The position numbers and the translations under genes were made by a program. Positions 33,990 through 43,000 of a stretch of DNA of 64,000 nt are shown in pieces; positions within the stretch are counted from its first letter, which is position 1, and each line of letters opens with the position of its first letter. Source of the stretch: Pelomonas sp. Root1217 (GTDB lineage: Bacteria; Pseudomonadota; Gammaproteobacteria; Burkholderiales; Burkholderiaceae_C); NCBI RefSeq assembly GCF_001425705.1, contig NZ_LMDC01000001.1, forward strand, positions 682,001-746,000, given 5' to 3'. The notes below the pieces were generated by a model. It was given only the letters and a program-made list of their open reading frames with translations, was not told the origin of the DNA and searched no databases.

Positions 33990-34547
33990 TCATTCCTTGG
34001 CGATTGCCTCCACCTGGATGCGCAGGCCCACGTCCATCTTGAAGCCGTAGTCCTTGCCCGCCGTCAGGCCGAAGTCCTCGCGGTTGAAGCTGCCGGAGGC
34101 GTCGGCACCGCACCAGTCGCGCTTGAGCAAGGGGTGAGGCATGCACTTCACTTGGTTGATGGTGAGCGTCACGGGCTTGGTGCGGCCGTTCAGTGTCAGC
34201 TCGCCCACCAGCTTGCCCGGCGCGCTGTCGAAGCGGCCCTTGAAGCTGGCGCTGGAGTTCTTGGCGACGTTGAAGAACTGTTCGCCCTTGGCCCAGCCGT
34301 TCATGGCCTCCAGGCCGAAGTCGATGCTGGCGAGGTCCATCTGCACGTCGACGCTGCCGCTGCCGGTGGCCTTGTCGAAGACGATGGTGCCCGAGTTCTT
34401 CGTCAGCTTGCCGCGCCAGAAGGACATACCCATGTGGTCGGCCTCGAAGCTGGGGTAGGTGTGGGCCGGGTCGACGACATAGGTGGCGGGTGCGGCCTGG
34501 GCTAGCGTGGCGGCGAACAAGACGGGGAGCAGGGTCAGTCGGTTCAT
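33990..34547 (-). CDS. YceI family periplasmic protein
   Basis: 185 residues with the signal peptide LTLLPVLFAATLAQAAPATY. Family signature: YVVDPAHTYPSFEADHMGMS, VDVQMDLASIDFGLEAMNGW, ASFKGRFDSAP, LTLNGRTKPVTLTINQVKC and the closing RIQVEAIAKE. YceI proteins are lipocalin-like barrels that bind isoprenoid lipids such as polyprenyls. An AGGAG site lies before the ATG. Divergent from the next gene. Confidence 0.95.
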   Translation of the reverse strand: MNRLTLLPVLFAATLAQAAPATYVVDPAHTYPSFEADHMGMSFWRGKLTKNSGTIVFDKATGSGSVDVQMDLASIDFGLEAMNGWAKGEQFFNVAKNSSASFKGRFDSAPGKLVGELTLNGRTKPVTLTINQVKCMPHPLLKRDWCGADASGSFNREDFGLTAGKDYGFKMDVGLRIQVEAIAKE

Positions 34548-34644
34548 GGGAATCTCCTGTGAAGGGTGGTGAGAGGCGCTTGCCTGACACTATGACGAAG
34601 CGGGCCGCGCGATTTCGACAGCAGCCTGCAAATTTCCCTGCCCC

Positions 34645-35970
34645 ATGATCGCCCGTCTCCTCCTCACCCTGCTCGCGCTCGCCCTTGCTGCCTGTGCACC
34701 CCTGAAGCCCCAGCCAACCACCGAGAAGCGCTACAGCGCCGCCGAACTGCTGGCGCTGCGCCCGGCCGATTTCAGCTGGCCCGCCATGTCGACGGCGGGC
34801 GAACGTGCTCAGCGCGAGGCGGCCCTGGCCGACATCCGTGCCCGCATCGCCCTGCCGCCCGGCCCCGAGCGCGACGCGGCGCTGCCCAAGCTGTTTGACC
34901 TGGTGGCGCAGTACAACCTGGAGATCGACGCCGCCCGGCCGCTGCTGCTGCAGGCCCTGCCGACTCTGGCCAGCCGGGACGTGGACTACCAGCGTGCGCT
35001 GCTGACCGCGGCGCGTGCTCTGTACGCGGCCCCGAACGAAGCTGCAGTGCAGGCCGCGTTGCAGCCGCTGCTGACCCAGCTGACGGCGAGCAAGCCCTTC
35101 GCCATCGCGGCCTACACGCTGAAAGCGATGAACCCCGGCTACGCGGAATTCATCCGCGACCTCGTGCCGCGCCAGTTCCCGCAGTGGCGCGACGACCCGC
35201 GCCTGGTGGCGTTGATGGGCGACGTGGCCCCGGTGCGCATGGCCCAGCCGCCGCTGGCCGACCTGCTCGCCGCGCCGCTGCGCCCGGGCCTGCCCGTCAT
35301 CTACAGCCTGCAACGCCGTGGCCGTGCCGACATGGGCCTCGTGCTGGTGCGCGCTGCCGATGGCCGCTTCGTGCGTGATGCGAGCGGCCGGCTCTTCGCC
35401 CAGCCCCAGCTCGCGCTCTCGCGCAGCGGCCTGCCCGGCACCATCACCAACGGCAACACGCCACAGGGCGTCTTCACCATCGTCGGCGCCGGCACGGCCA
35501 CCAACCCCAACATCGGCCCGACACCCTATCTGCACAGCAAGCTGCCCATCGAGGCGACGGTGGCCGAGTTCGAGCATGCTGACTCCTCCATCGAATGGAG
35601 CGAGGCCGCCTACGAGAGCTTCCTGCCGCCGAGTTGGCGCGCCTATTCCGGCATCAAGGAAGCCTGGCAGGCCGGCCGCGCCGGGCGCGACGAGCTGCTC
35701 ATCCACGGCACGACCCTCAATCCGGCCTACTACGCCGGCACGAGCTACTTTCCCGGTACGCCGCAGCAGGGCTGCATGATCTCCAACGAAGACTGGGACC
35801 CCGCCACCGGCCGCCTTCTTGCCAGCCGGCAGCTGACGCTGGCGCAGACCTATGCGGCCGTGAGCCCGCGGCAAGACCTGGCGGGCTATCTTGTCGTCGT
35901 CGAGCTGGCGGGCGAGGGCGCCGTGAGCCCGGCCGAGGCCGCTGCGCAGGTACTGGCGGCCGGACGATGA
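34645..35970 (+). CDS. Lipoprotein with divergent L,D-transpeptidase-like C-terminal domain
   Basis: 441 residues. The lipobox LLTLLALALAAC gives a lipidated N-terminus. Residues 25-230 are helical and of unknown family. From about 235 the sequence LPGTITNGNTPQGVFTIVGA, the LLIHGTTLNP turn and PGTPQQGCMISNEDWD recall the YkuD motif, in which a His-Gly precedes a Gly-Cys dyad. If the assignment is right, the Cys in QQGC is the nucleophile and the enzyme modifies peptidoglycan cross-links. The spacing is longer than the classical motif, so activity is uncertain. It probably heads a run with the DUF1566 gene 10 bases downstream. Confidence 0.65.
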   Translation: MIARLLLTLLALALAACAPLKPQPTTEKRYSAAELLALRPADFSWPAMSTAGERAQREAALADIRARIALPPGPERDAALPKLFDLVAQYNLEIDAARPLLLQALPTLASRDVDYQRALLTAARALYAAPNEAAVQAALQPLLTQLTASKPFAIAAYTLKAMNPGYAEFIRDLVPRQFPQWRDDPRLVALMGDVAPVRMAQPPLADLLAAPLRPGLPVIYSLQRRGRADMGLVLVRAADGRFVRDASGRLFAQPQLALSRSGLPGTITNGNTPQGVFTIVGAGTATNPNIGPTPYLHSKLPIEATVAEFEHADSSIEWSEAAYESFLPPSWRAYSGIKEAWQAGRAGRDELLIHGTTLNPAYYAGTSYFPGTPQQGCMISNEDWDPATGRLLASRQLTLAQTYAAVSPRQDLAGYLVVVELAGEGAVSPAEAAAQVLAAGR

Positions 35971-35980
35971 GGGTGACCGT

Positions 35981-36547
35981 ATGCGAACTTGCCTGACTAA
36001 CGCACTGACCCTGACCCTTGCTCTGGCCATGCCTTGCGCCGTGATGGCTGAGGACGCCGCGCCCAGGCTCACGCCCAGTGCCGACGGCCAGGAGCTGATC
36101 GATGCCGCCACCGGCCTGGCCTGGTCACGCTGCGTGGAGGGCATGCACTGGGATGGCCGGCGCTGCGCCGGCGAGATCAAGCTTTTCACTCATGCCGAGG
36201 CTCTGGCGTCGGCCCGCACGCGCAGCGAGGCCGAAGGCCGGCTCTGGCGCGTGCCCCGCGCGCAGGAGTTCAAGCGCCTGCCCGAACACATGGGCGGCAA
36301 GCAGCAAGCCGCCGTGCTCATGCCCGATGCGCCCAGTGGCTGGTACTGGACCAGTACCGTGCGCATCGAGAGCGAAGCCGTGAACACCTACAGCTACGCC
36401 AACGTGCAGCGCGGTACGACCGAGCGGCAGGTCGACCGGCTGTCCCCTCAGACGGGTTGGGTGGTGGAGCAGCCTGGCGGCGCGGTGCGCAGCAGTCCCA
36501 AGCGCGAGAAGCAGCTGGTGCGTCTCGTGCGCACGCTGGCGCCCTGA
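35981..36547 (+). CDS. DUF1566 (Lcl C-terminal-like) exported protein
   Basis: 188 residues with the signal peptide LTLTLALAMPCAVMAEDAAP. DUF1566 features: ELIDAATGLAWSRCVEGMHW, RLWRVPRAQEFKRLPEHMGG and SGWYWTSTVRIES, then a C-terminal VRLVRTLAP strand. The domain resembles C-type-lectin-like FGE/SUMF folds used for surface binding. The GAGGG site precedes the ATG. It lies 10 bases after the L,D-transpeptidase-like gene and may share its transcript. Confidence 0.85.
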   Translation: MRTCLTNALTLTLALAMPCAVMAEDAAPRLTPSADGQELIDAATGLAWSRCVEGMHWDGRRCAGEIKLFTHAEALASARTRSEAEGRLWRVPRAQEFKRLPEHMGGKQQAAVLMPDAPSGWYWTSTVRIESEAVNTYSYANVQRGTTERQVDRLSPQTGWVVEQPGGAVRSSPKREKQLVRLVRTLAP

Positions 36548-36642
36548 CGGGCTCCTTCAGCGGGGAACTCAGGTAGGACGTGCCCGATGTGACGTTCGCC
36601 TCGCCGGTAAAGTGGTCGCCACCACGTTTTCCCGGTTCTGCC

Positions 36643-37080
36643 ATGTCACTGCGTAGCCTTGCGATTGCGACGATTCTTCTTGCCGCACTCGGCCTGGTCT
36701 GGCAGAAGCAGGAACAGCTGCAGGCATGGCTGGGGGCAGCGCGCGCGTCAAGCACATCGGCACCGAGCCTCGGCGAGCCGTTGGTCGCCGCCCGCCCGGC
36801 GGCCGATGCCGCTACCTCCACGTCGGCCAGGTCCCGGCCGGCAGGCTTGCGCAAATGTGTCAAAGGCCAGCAGGTTTCGTACACGAATGTCGAGTGCCCG
36901 CCCGGCCACCAGGAGCTGGCCGTGACAGCAGCGCCCGTCAACGTGCTGCCGGCCACGTCAGTCAGCAAGCCGGCCGAATCCAGCAGCGGACCGTCGTCGC
37001 TTCACAAGGCGTTGGACCTGACGCGTGACGACACGCTGAGGGAGCGGGCCATAGAACGGGCAGTCAACGGGAACCGCTGA
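36643..37080 (+). CDS. Hypothetical membrane-anchored protein
   Basis: 145 residues: an N-terminal hydrophobic anchor (LAIATILLAALGLVW), an Ser/Ala/Pro-rich stalk, and a small two-Cys motif (LRKCVKGQQVSYTNVECPPG) like the C-terminal piece of DUF4124-type envelope proteins. The tail is helical and basic (RERAIERAVNGNR). The ATG at 36643 gives the expected anchor; a longer frame from 36580 adds non-typical residues. Function unknown. Confidence 0.7.
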   Translation: MSLRSLAIATILLAALGLVWQKQEQLQAWLGAARASSTSAPSLGEPLVAARPAADAATSTSARSRPAGLRKCVKGQQVSYTNVECPPGHQELAVTAAPVNVLPATSVSKPAESSSGPSSLHKALDLTRDDTLRERAIERAVNGNR

Positions 37081-37110
37081 AGTGGAGCAGCCGCCAGCTA
37101 AAGTCCTAAC

Positions 37111-38826
37111 ATGACTAGACAAGCTACCACCCCCCGTCTGGCCGGCCACAAGCTGGTCGAGGCGCTGATTGCCCAGGGCGTCGACACGGCCTTCGGCGTT
37201 CCTGGCGAGTCCTACCTCGCCGTGCTCGATGGCTTCCACGAGTACGCCGACAAGATCCGCTTCATCGCCTGCCGCCAGGAAGGCGGCGCGGCCTTCATGG
37301 CCGAGGCGCAGGGCAAACTGACCGGGCGGCCCGGCATCTGTTTCGTGACCCGGGGCCCGGGCGCCACGAACGCCAGCATTGGCCTGCACACGGCCTTCCA
37401 GGATTCGACGCCGATGATCCTCTTCATCGGCCAGGTCGCCAGCGATCAGCGCGACCGCGAGGCCTTCCAGGAGGTGGACTACCGCCAGATGTTCGGCCCC
37501 GGCACGCTGGGCATGGCGAAGTGGGTGGGCGAGGTGCACGACGCCGAGCGCCTGCCCGAGTACGTGGCACGTGCCTTTCACACCGCCATGCAGGGCCGGC
37601 CCGGCCCGGTTGTGCTGGTGTTGCCCGAGGACATGCTGACCCAACCCATCACGGCGCCCGTGCTGCCGCCCGTGCGTCCCGCCGAAGCGGCGCCGACGCC
37701 GGCCGCCCTGGCCGAGCTGTGCGAGCGCCTGGCAGCGGCCAGGAAGCCTTTCGTCATCGCCGGCGGCGGCGGCTGGACGCCTGAGTCCACCGCCGCGCTG
37801 CAGGCCTTTGCCGAGGCGTGGGGCTTGCCGGTGGGCTGCGCATTCCGCTTCCAGGACCTGTTCGACAATCGCCACCCGCTGTATGCCGGTGACGTGGGCA
37901 TCGGCATCAATGCCAGGCTGGCCGCGCGCGTGAAGGAGGCCGACCTCATCCTCGCCATCGGCCCGCGCCTGGGCGAGATGACGACCGGTGGCTACACGCT
38001 GCTGCAGGCGCCAAGGCCCGCTCAAGCGCTCATCCACATCCACGCCGGCGCCGAGGAGTTGGGCCGCGTCTACACGGCCGAGCTGCTCATCAACGCGAGC
38101 ATGAGCGCGGCCGCCCCGGCCCTGGCCGCGCTGGCGCCGCCCGCCGACATCCCCTGGCGTACATGGGCCGAGGCGGCCCATGCCGACTACGAGGCCAACC
38201 TCGTGCCCGTGCCGGTGGCGCCGCTGGACATGGCCGAGGTCATCCGCCTCATTGATGCCAAGCTGCCCGAGGGCACCATCTTCACCAACGGCGCCGGCAA
38301 CTACAGCGGCTGGCTGCACCGCTTCCATCGCTACACCGCGCTGCACCGCGAGGGCCGTAGCCAGCTGGCGCCGACCTCGGGTGCCATGGGCTATGGCGTG
38401 CCTGCCGCGGTCGCTGCCTCATTGCTGCAGCAGGACCGCTGGGTCGTCAACATCGCCGGCGACGGCGACTTCCTGATGACGGGCCAGGAACTCGCCACGG
38501 CCACAGGCTATGGCGCCAAGAAGTTGCTCGTCGTGGTCGTGGACAACGGCACCTACGGCACCATCCGCATGCACCAGGAACGCGAGTACCCGGGCCGCGT
38601 GTCGGGCAGTGACCTCTTCAACCCCGACTTCGCCCAGCTCGCTGAGGCTTTCGGCTTCGTGGCCTTCAAGGCCGAGAGCACGGAGCAGGTCGGCCCGGCG
38701 CTGGATGCCGCTATCGCGGCGGGCCGGCCGGCGCTGATCCACCTGCGCCTGTCGTCCGACGTCAGCACCTCGCGCACGACGCTGACCGCGATCCGTGAAT
38801 CGGCGCTGAAGGCCGGTCACGCCTGA
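37111..38826 (+). CDS. Thiamine diphosphate-binding enzyme (acetolactate synthase-like)
   Basis: 571 residues in three ThDP-enzyme domains. The N-terminal Pyr domain has the activating Glu in FIACRQEGGAAFMAEAQGKL and TRGPGATNASIGLHTAFQD. A central Rossmann domain follows (KPFVIAGGGGWTPESTAALQ). The PP domain has the ThDP-Mg motif GDGDFLMTGQELATATGYG ending in DNGTYG. Related to acetolactate synthase and glyoxylate carboligase/benzoylformate decarboxylase types; no small ilvN-like subunit is adjacent, so it is probably a catabolic or unassigned carboligase. The gene is single and ends at a strong bidirectional terminator. Confidence 0.9.
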   Translation: MTRQATTPRLAGHKLVEALIAQGVDTAFGVPGESYLAVLDGFHEYADKIRFIACRQEGGAAFMAEAQGKLTGRPGICFVTRGPGATNASIGLHTAFQDSTPMILFIGQVASDQRDREAFQEVDYRQMFGPGTLGMAKWVGEVHDAERLPEYVARAFHTAMQGRPGPVVLVLPEDMLTQPITAPVLPPVRPAEAAPTPAALAELCERLAAARKPFVIAGGGGWTPESTAALQAFAEAWGLPVGCAFRFQDLFDNRHPLYAGDVGIGINARLAARVKEADLILAIGPRLGEMTTGGYTLLQAPRPAQALIHIHAGAEELGRVYTAELLINASMSAAAPALAALAPPADIPWRTWAEAAHADYEANLVPVPVAPLDMAEVIRLIDAKLPEGTIFTNGAGNYSGWLHRFHRYTALHREGRSQLAPTSGAMGYGVPAAVAASLLQQDRWVVNIAGDGDFLMTGQELATATGYGAKKLLVVVVDNGTYGTIRMHQEREYPGRVSGSDLFNPDFAQLAEAFGFVAFKAESTEQVGPALDAAIAAGRPALIHLRLSSDVSTSRTTLTAIRESALKAGHA

Positions 38827-38865
38827 GCTGACGCGCGCGCCGGTGCAAAACGGCGCTACCCAAGA

Positions 38866-38893
38866 AAAACGGCGGCCCGAAGGCCGCCGTTTT
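38866..38893. terminator. Bidirectional terminator between ThDP enzyme and PEP-CTERM gene
   Basis: AAAACGGCGGCC and GGCCGCCGTTTT form a perfect 12-bp stem around a CGAA tetraloop, with A run and T run on either side. It serves both convergent genes. Confidence 0.95.
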
Positions 38894-38912
38894 GGCGTGA
38901 GCTGACGCTCTA

Positions 38913-39635
38913 TCAGGCGCGGCGACGGCGCGCCAGGCCCAGGCCCAACAGCGAACCGGCGACGAGTGCCAGGCTGGCCGGCTCGGGCAGCTGACGCACT
39001 TGTTCCTTGGTGCCGATCGTGAAGCTGTCGAAGGCGAAGACGTCGCCGGTGCCGACTGTCGACAGGAAGCGAACCCGGTCGAATTCTTCAGAGGCGTTGG
39101 AAGCGATCAGGCCGAAGTACAGGACGCTGCCGTCGGCGACGTTCTGCGCTGCGGTGTTGACGAGCTGCGAGCCGACCACGACGCCGCCCTTGGACAGTTC
39201 CAGCGTCAGGGTGCCGCCGAAGTCGCCCAGGTCAATGCCGTAGAAGCCGAAGGCGGCCAGGGAATTGGTAAAGTCCACTTGGAAAGGGCTGCCGCCGCCG
39301 GCAGACACTTCCCAGAAGCGTGTGCCGCCGGGCACCGAGTAACGGCCGTTGCTGTTGTTGGTTCCCACGGAGCCAGCGCCGTTCAGCGTGGCGGTGCCGG
39401 CGGCGCCGAAGTTCAGAGCCAGCGGAGCGCCGCCTGAGCGGGTTTCGAAGTTTTCGGTGCCGACGCCGACGAGGTTGCTCTTGAAGCTGGTTTCAGCAGC
39501 GCTCGAATTCGTGGCAGGGACTTGCACGTTGGGATTGCCGTTATTGTCGACGCCGGCGAAAACGAGGTAGGCGTTGGCGCTGCCAGCGGCCATCAGGCCT
39601 GCGGCGAGCGCAACGGAGGTAAGGAATTTGGTCAT
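38913..39635 (-). CDS. PEP-CTERM sorting-domain protein
   Basis: 240 residues. Signal peptide FLTSVALAAGLMAAGSANAY; a beta-rich Gly/Ser/Asn body (FYGIDLGDFGGTLTLELSKG); and a C-terminal sorting signal with LPEPASLALVAGSLLGLGLA followed by RRRRA. Exosortase, encoded elsewhere, should cleave at PEP and hand the protein to the envelope or polysaccharide matrix. A GGGAG site precedes the ATG at 39635. A close match to a sigma-54 promoter lies 59 bases upstream, which fits the known PrsK/PrsR-sigma-54 control of many PEP-CTERM genes. Confidence 0.93.
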   Translation of the reverse strand: MTKFLTSVALAAGLMAAGSANAYLVFAGVDNNGNPNVQVPATNSSAAETSFKSNLVGVGTENFETRSGGAPLALNFGAAGTATLNGAGSVGTNNSNGRYSVPGGTRFWEVSAGGGSPFQVDFTNSLAAFGFYGIDLGDFGGTLTLELSKGGVVVGSQLVNTAAQNVADGSVLYFGLIASNASEEFDRVRFLSTVGTGDVFAFDSFTIGTKEQVRQLPEPASLALVAGSLLGLGLARRRRA

Positions 39636-39693
39636 CGGTGACTCCCTTGAGGGTTGCTGAAGATGCGGAAAAAACCGCCAGACAGCCTCGGTT

Positions 39694-39709
39694 AGCACCA
39701 CCCGTGCCA
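39694..39709 (-). promoter_or_regulatory. Sigma-54 (-24/-12) promoter of the PEP-CTERM gene
   Basis: On the minus strand TGGCACGGGTGGTGCT matches the consensus TGGCACG-N4-TTGCW at every fixed position but one (G for the first T of TTGC), with the required spacing between GG and GC. The start of transcription would lie near 39683, leaving a leader of about 48 bases with a good ribosome site. Confidence 0.75.
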
Positions 39710-39798
39710 AGTGGCCTAAGTCATTGTCGGAAAACACTAAATCACTATATAGACCGTGTCAGAATGAAATGACTGTCAATGTTTTCGACATATATATT

Positions 39799-39966
39799 CT
39801 AGGGGGGGTGGGAATAAATGATGACCTCGCGAATCAGCATTTACTGACCTTGACCGCGCGATCCGGGTCACGGGGCCTCACAGCTCTTGAACTGCATGAC
39901 GGGTATCCCTAAATCTAGGGGGGAGACGCGCCGCTTAGTTGGTAATCAAAATCCAGCCGCCCTAGG
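39799..39966 (+). promoter_or_regulatory. CTAG-rich upstream region of the giant secreted protein gene
   Basis: The 39636-40050 gap is AT-richer than the rest of the window and contains no convincing gene. It carries CTAGGGGGGG at 39799, the palindrome CCCTAaatcTAGGG at 39907-39920, and CCTAGG at 39961. The same CTAGGG/CCCTAG half-sites recur before two PEP-CTERM genes near 58.4 and 62.8 kb. Probable regulator sites; the protein that binds is unknown. Confidence 0.45.
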
Positions 39967-40050
39967 CAGCCACCATCGAAGTTGCTGTTAGGAGTAATCA
40001 TAAAAACGGCAACGCGCGCGACGACAGCGCGGTGCATGAGGGAGAGCGGC

Positions 40051-43000
40051 ATGAGCGTCAGGAAGAGATTGGCTTTGCTCGCGTGTTTGTTGGCCTTGAT
40101 TGGGCCGGCAGCGCAAGCAGCTCCTACAGCCGAAGTCACGCGTGGCCTCAACTGGCTCCAGGGTCAGGTCGCCGTGGATGGCAGCGTCGCTGGTGAAGCC
40201 ACTTCCGTTGCCACAAGTGCTCAAGTCAGGACCGAAGTCGCTCGAACGCTGCGTGAAATCGGCGGCGGCTCCGCCAACCTGCTATCAGCGCTGACTCCCA
40301 ACTCCGAGCCCAGCACAGAAGTCGCGAGCCGCGCGGTGCTGGCAGCAATTCCAGGCGACCCGATCGGGGCGACCTGGGTGGCCGCCTTGGTCGCCAGGCA
40401 ACTGCCCGACGGCAGCATGCCCTCTTTTGTCGACCAAGGGGCCACCGATCTCGATATGGCTTGGGCACTGCGGGCCCTTACCAGCCGGCCAGATGCAGCA
40501 GCGCCCCTTCTGCTTTTCCTGGCATCGCGTCAGCAAGCGAACGGCTCCTGGGTCACGACGCCCTATTCGCCATTGCACGTCACTGCGTTGGCGCTGTGCG
40601 GGTTGAATTCCTACGCATCGACCAATGCCGATGCCGCCCGAGCGGCCGCGAGCGCATCGGCCTATGTCATGGCGCAGCGGCAGGCTGATGGCAGTTGGTC
40701 GCCAGCGGTGTGGGTCAACGCCCAAACTTACGAATGCCTGCACGACTACCTGCCGAACGCCGACGACCATGCCAGCATGCGCGCTTGGCTGATGGCCCGC
40801 CAATCGGCTGACGGAAGCTGGGGGCAGGATCCTTTCGTGACGTCGCTGGCGCTGCGCGCACTGGCCTTGACGGCCGTGCCGCCGCTAAGTCCCATGCAGT
40901 CGGGCGTAAGCGTCCGTGTCGTGGATGGCCAGACGGGTGCGGCTCTGTCTGGCGTCACGGTGACGCTGGCGGGAGCTGCCAACTTGTTCGGATCTACGGA
41001 CGGCGCGGGCTCATTCCAGCAGGCGGCGATTCCGCCGGGCAACTACCAACTCACGGCCAGTTACTCGGGCTACACCAGCATATCTGTGGCGCTCAGCCTG
41101 AAGGCCGGTGCCGTCACGGATGTCGGTGCATTTCGCATGTCGCGTACCAACGCCGCAGAAGCCACGAAGGCCTCCGTCTCCGGCGTTGCGGCCGATGCCA
41201 GCAATGGGCAGCCGCTGTCTGGTGTCTTGGTCACCATAGCCGCGGCGGGCAAGACCGTACTGACCGACGGGCAGGGGCGATACAGCATTGATGCACTGGC
41301 CCCAGGCGCCTACGGCATTTCGGCGTCTAAGTCCGGCTACAGCAGCGTCGCAACCACGTTCAACGCCATCGCGGGTGGGAGCTATGTCTTCTCTCCAAGG
41401 TTGCCGCTCGTCGCCACCGGCGGCGACGATTCCATCGGCTGCCGGATCTACGGGAAGTTGTTGAGGGCAACGAATGGAATTCCCATCTCGGGCGCCAGCA
41501 TCACGCTCAGCGGGGTTAACTCCAAGGTGACCGCCAGCGACGCGACCGGTACCTACGTCTTGCCCGGCCTGGTGAGTGGGAACACGACGATTCGGGTGAC
41601 GGCGACGGGGTACGACGCCGTGCAAGCAACCGCCATGCTGTCGTGCGTCACACCTTCGGCGACAGAGTTCTCGCCGCGCCTGTACCCGACGGCCACCACG
41701 CCGACAGATGCCAACACCGCGTCGCTGGCGTTCAAGGTGGTCGATTCGACGAATGGCTCCGCGCTGCCAGGCGTGGCCGTGGTCGTGACAGTAACTGGTC
41801 AGCAAACTCGCAATTTGACTTCCGCCGCCGACGGGCGCGTGCTCATCGACAACCTCCCGTTGGCCTCTGTGCAGGCGCAACTCAGCCTAGCTGGCTACGA
41901 CGGCGTCACTCTGGGAGTCACCATCACCGGTCCACAGCCTTCGGACATCGGCGCGGTGCCGATGAAGAAAAGCAAGTCGATCGTCGTGACAGGTGTTGTC
42001 ACACAAGCTGCGACAAGATCTGCGCTGGAAGGTGCAAGCGTGGTGCTCTCGGGCGCGACCTCCGCGCAAGCGACCACCGACAGCGCGGGGCGATTCATTC
42101 TGGCGGGCCTCGCGGCAGGAACGCACACCGTCACCGTCAACAAGGCGGGGTTCGTCGGCGCCTCGTCGACCTTTGATGCCATCCCTGGTGGCGAGTACGT
42201 CGTTTCACCCAGGCTTCGTACCGCGACCGGAGGGGCCGATCCCGTCGGGTGCCGGCTGTCCGGCACGGTCCTGGCGGCCCAGGGCGGTGCGCCCATCGCG
42301 GGAACGCAGATCACGCTGACGGGAGCCAATACCCAGATAGCCACCACGGATGCTATGGGTGCCTACAGCCTCGACGGCTTGATCGGCGGCAACACCCGCG
42401 TTGTCGTGAGCGCCGGTAACTTCGACAGTGCGATGTTCGACTTCCGCCTCGGCTGCTCGCGCCCGAATTCCACCGACTTTTCGCCCAAGCTTTATCCAGC
42501 GGCCCAGTCGCCCGTGAATGCGAACACGGCCTCGGTGACCTTCGCGCTGTTGGATGCGGCAAAGGGGACGCCTTTGGTTGCCGTTCCCATCACTGCGACG
42601 CCTGAAGGACAGGCTGCGTCGATCGTCACGACAGCGGCGAACGGTCGATTCACGGTAACCGGCCTCAAGCAGGCGGTAGTGCAACTTCAGGCTACCGTCA
42701 CGGGCTATGAGCCGCTGGATCTGAGCTTCCAGGTCACCCCGTTACAGGACACGGACATGGGCGAACTCCGTCTGCGTCCTGCAGGCACGACACCGCTGCT
42801 TCCTGACTTGCGGGTTCAGTCCGTGAGTCGCGCCGGTGCCATCACGGACCCGCAGTCGCTTCTGCTTTCGGGGGCGGTCCAGACCACGGTCGTCAACCAG
42901 GGCCTGGCGCCGACGGATCGTGCGGTGACGTTGCTCGCCTTCGAGGATCGCAATCGCAACGGCCGCTACGACGCCGGTGTGGACGTCGTGCTGGGCCGGG

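Noticed and set aside
39724-39912. A 62-codon open frame in the AT-rich gap before the giant gene
   Set aside because: No ribosome site, no family, and it overlaps the CTAG regulatory motifs.
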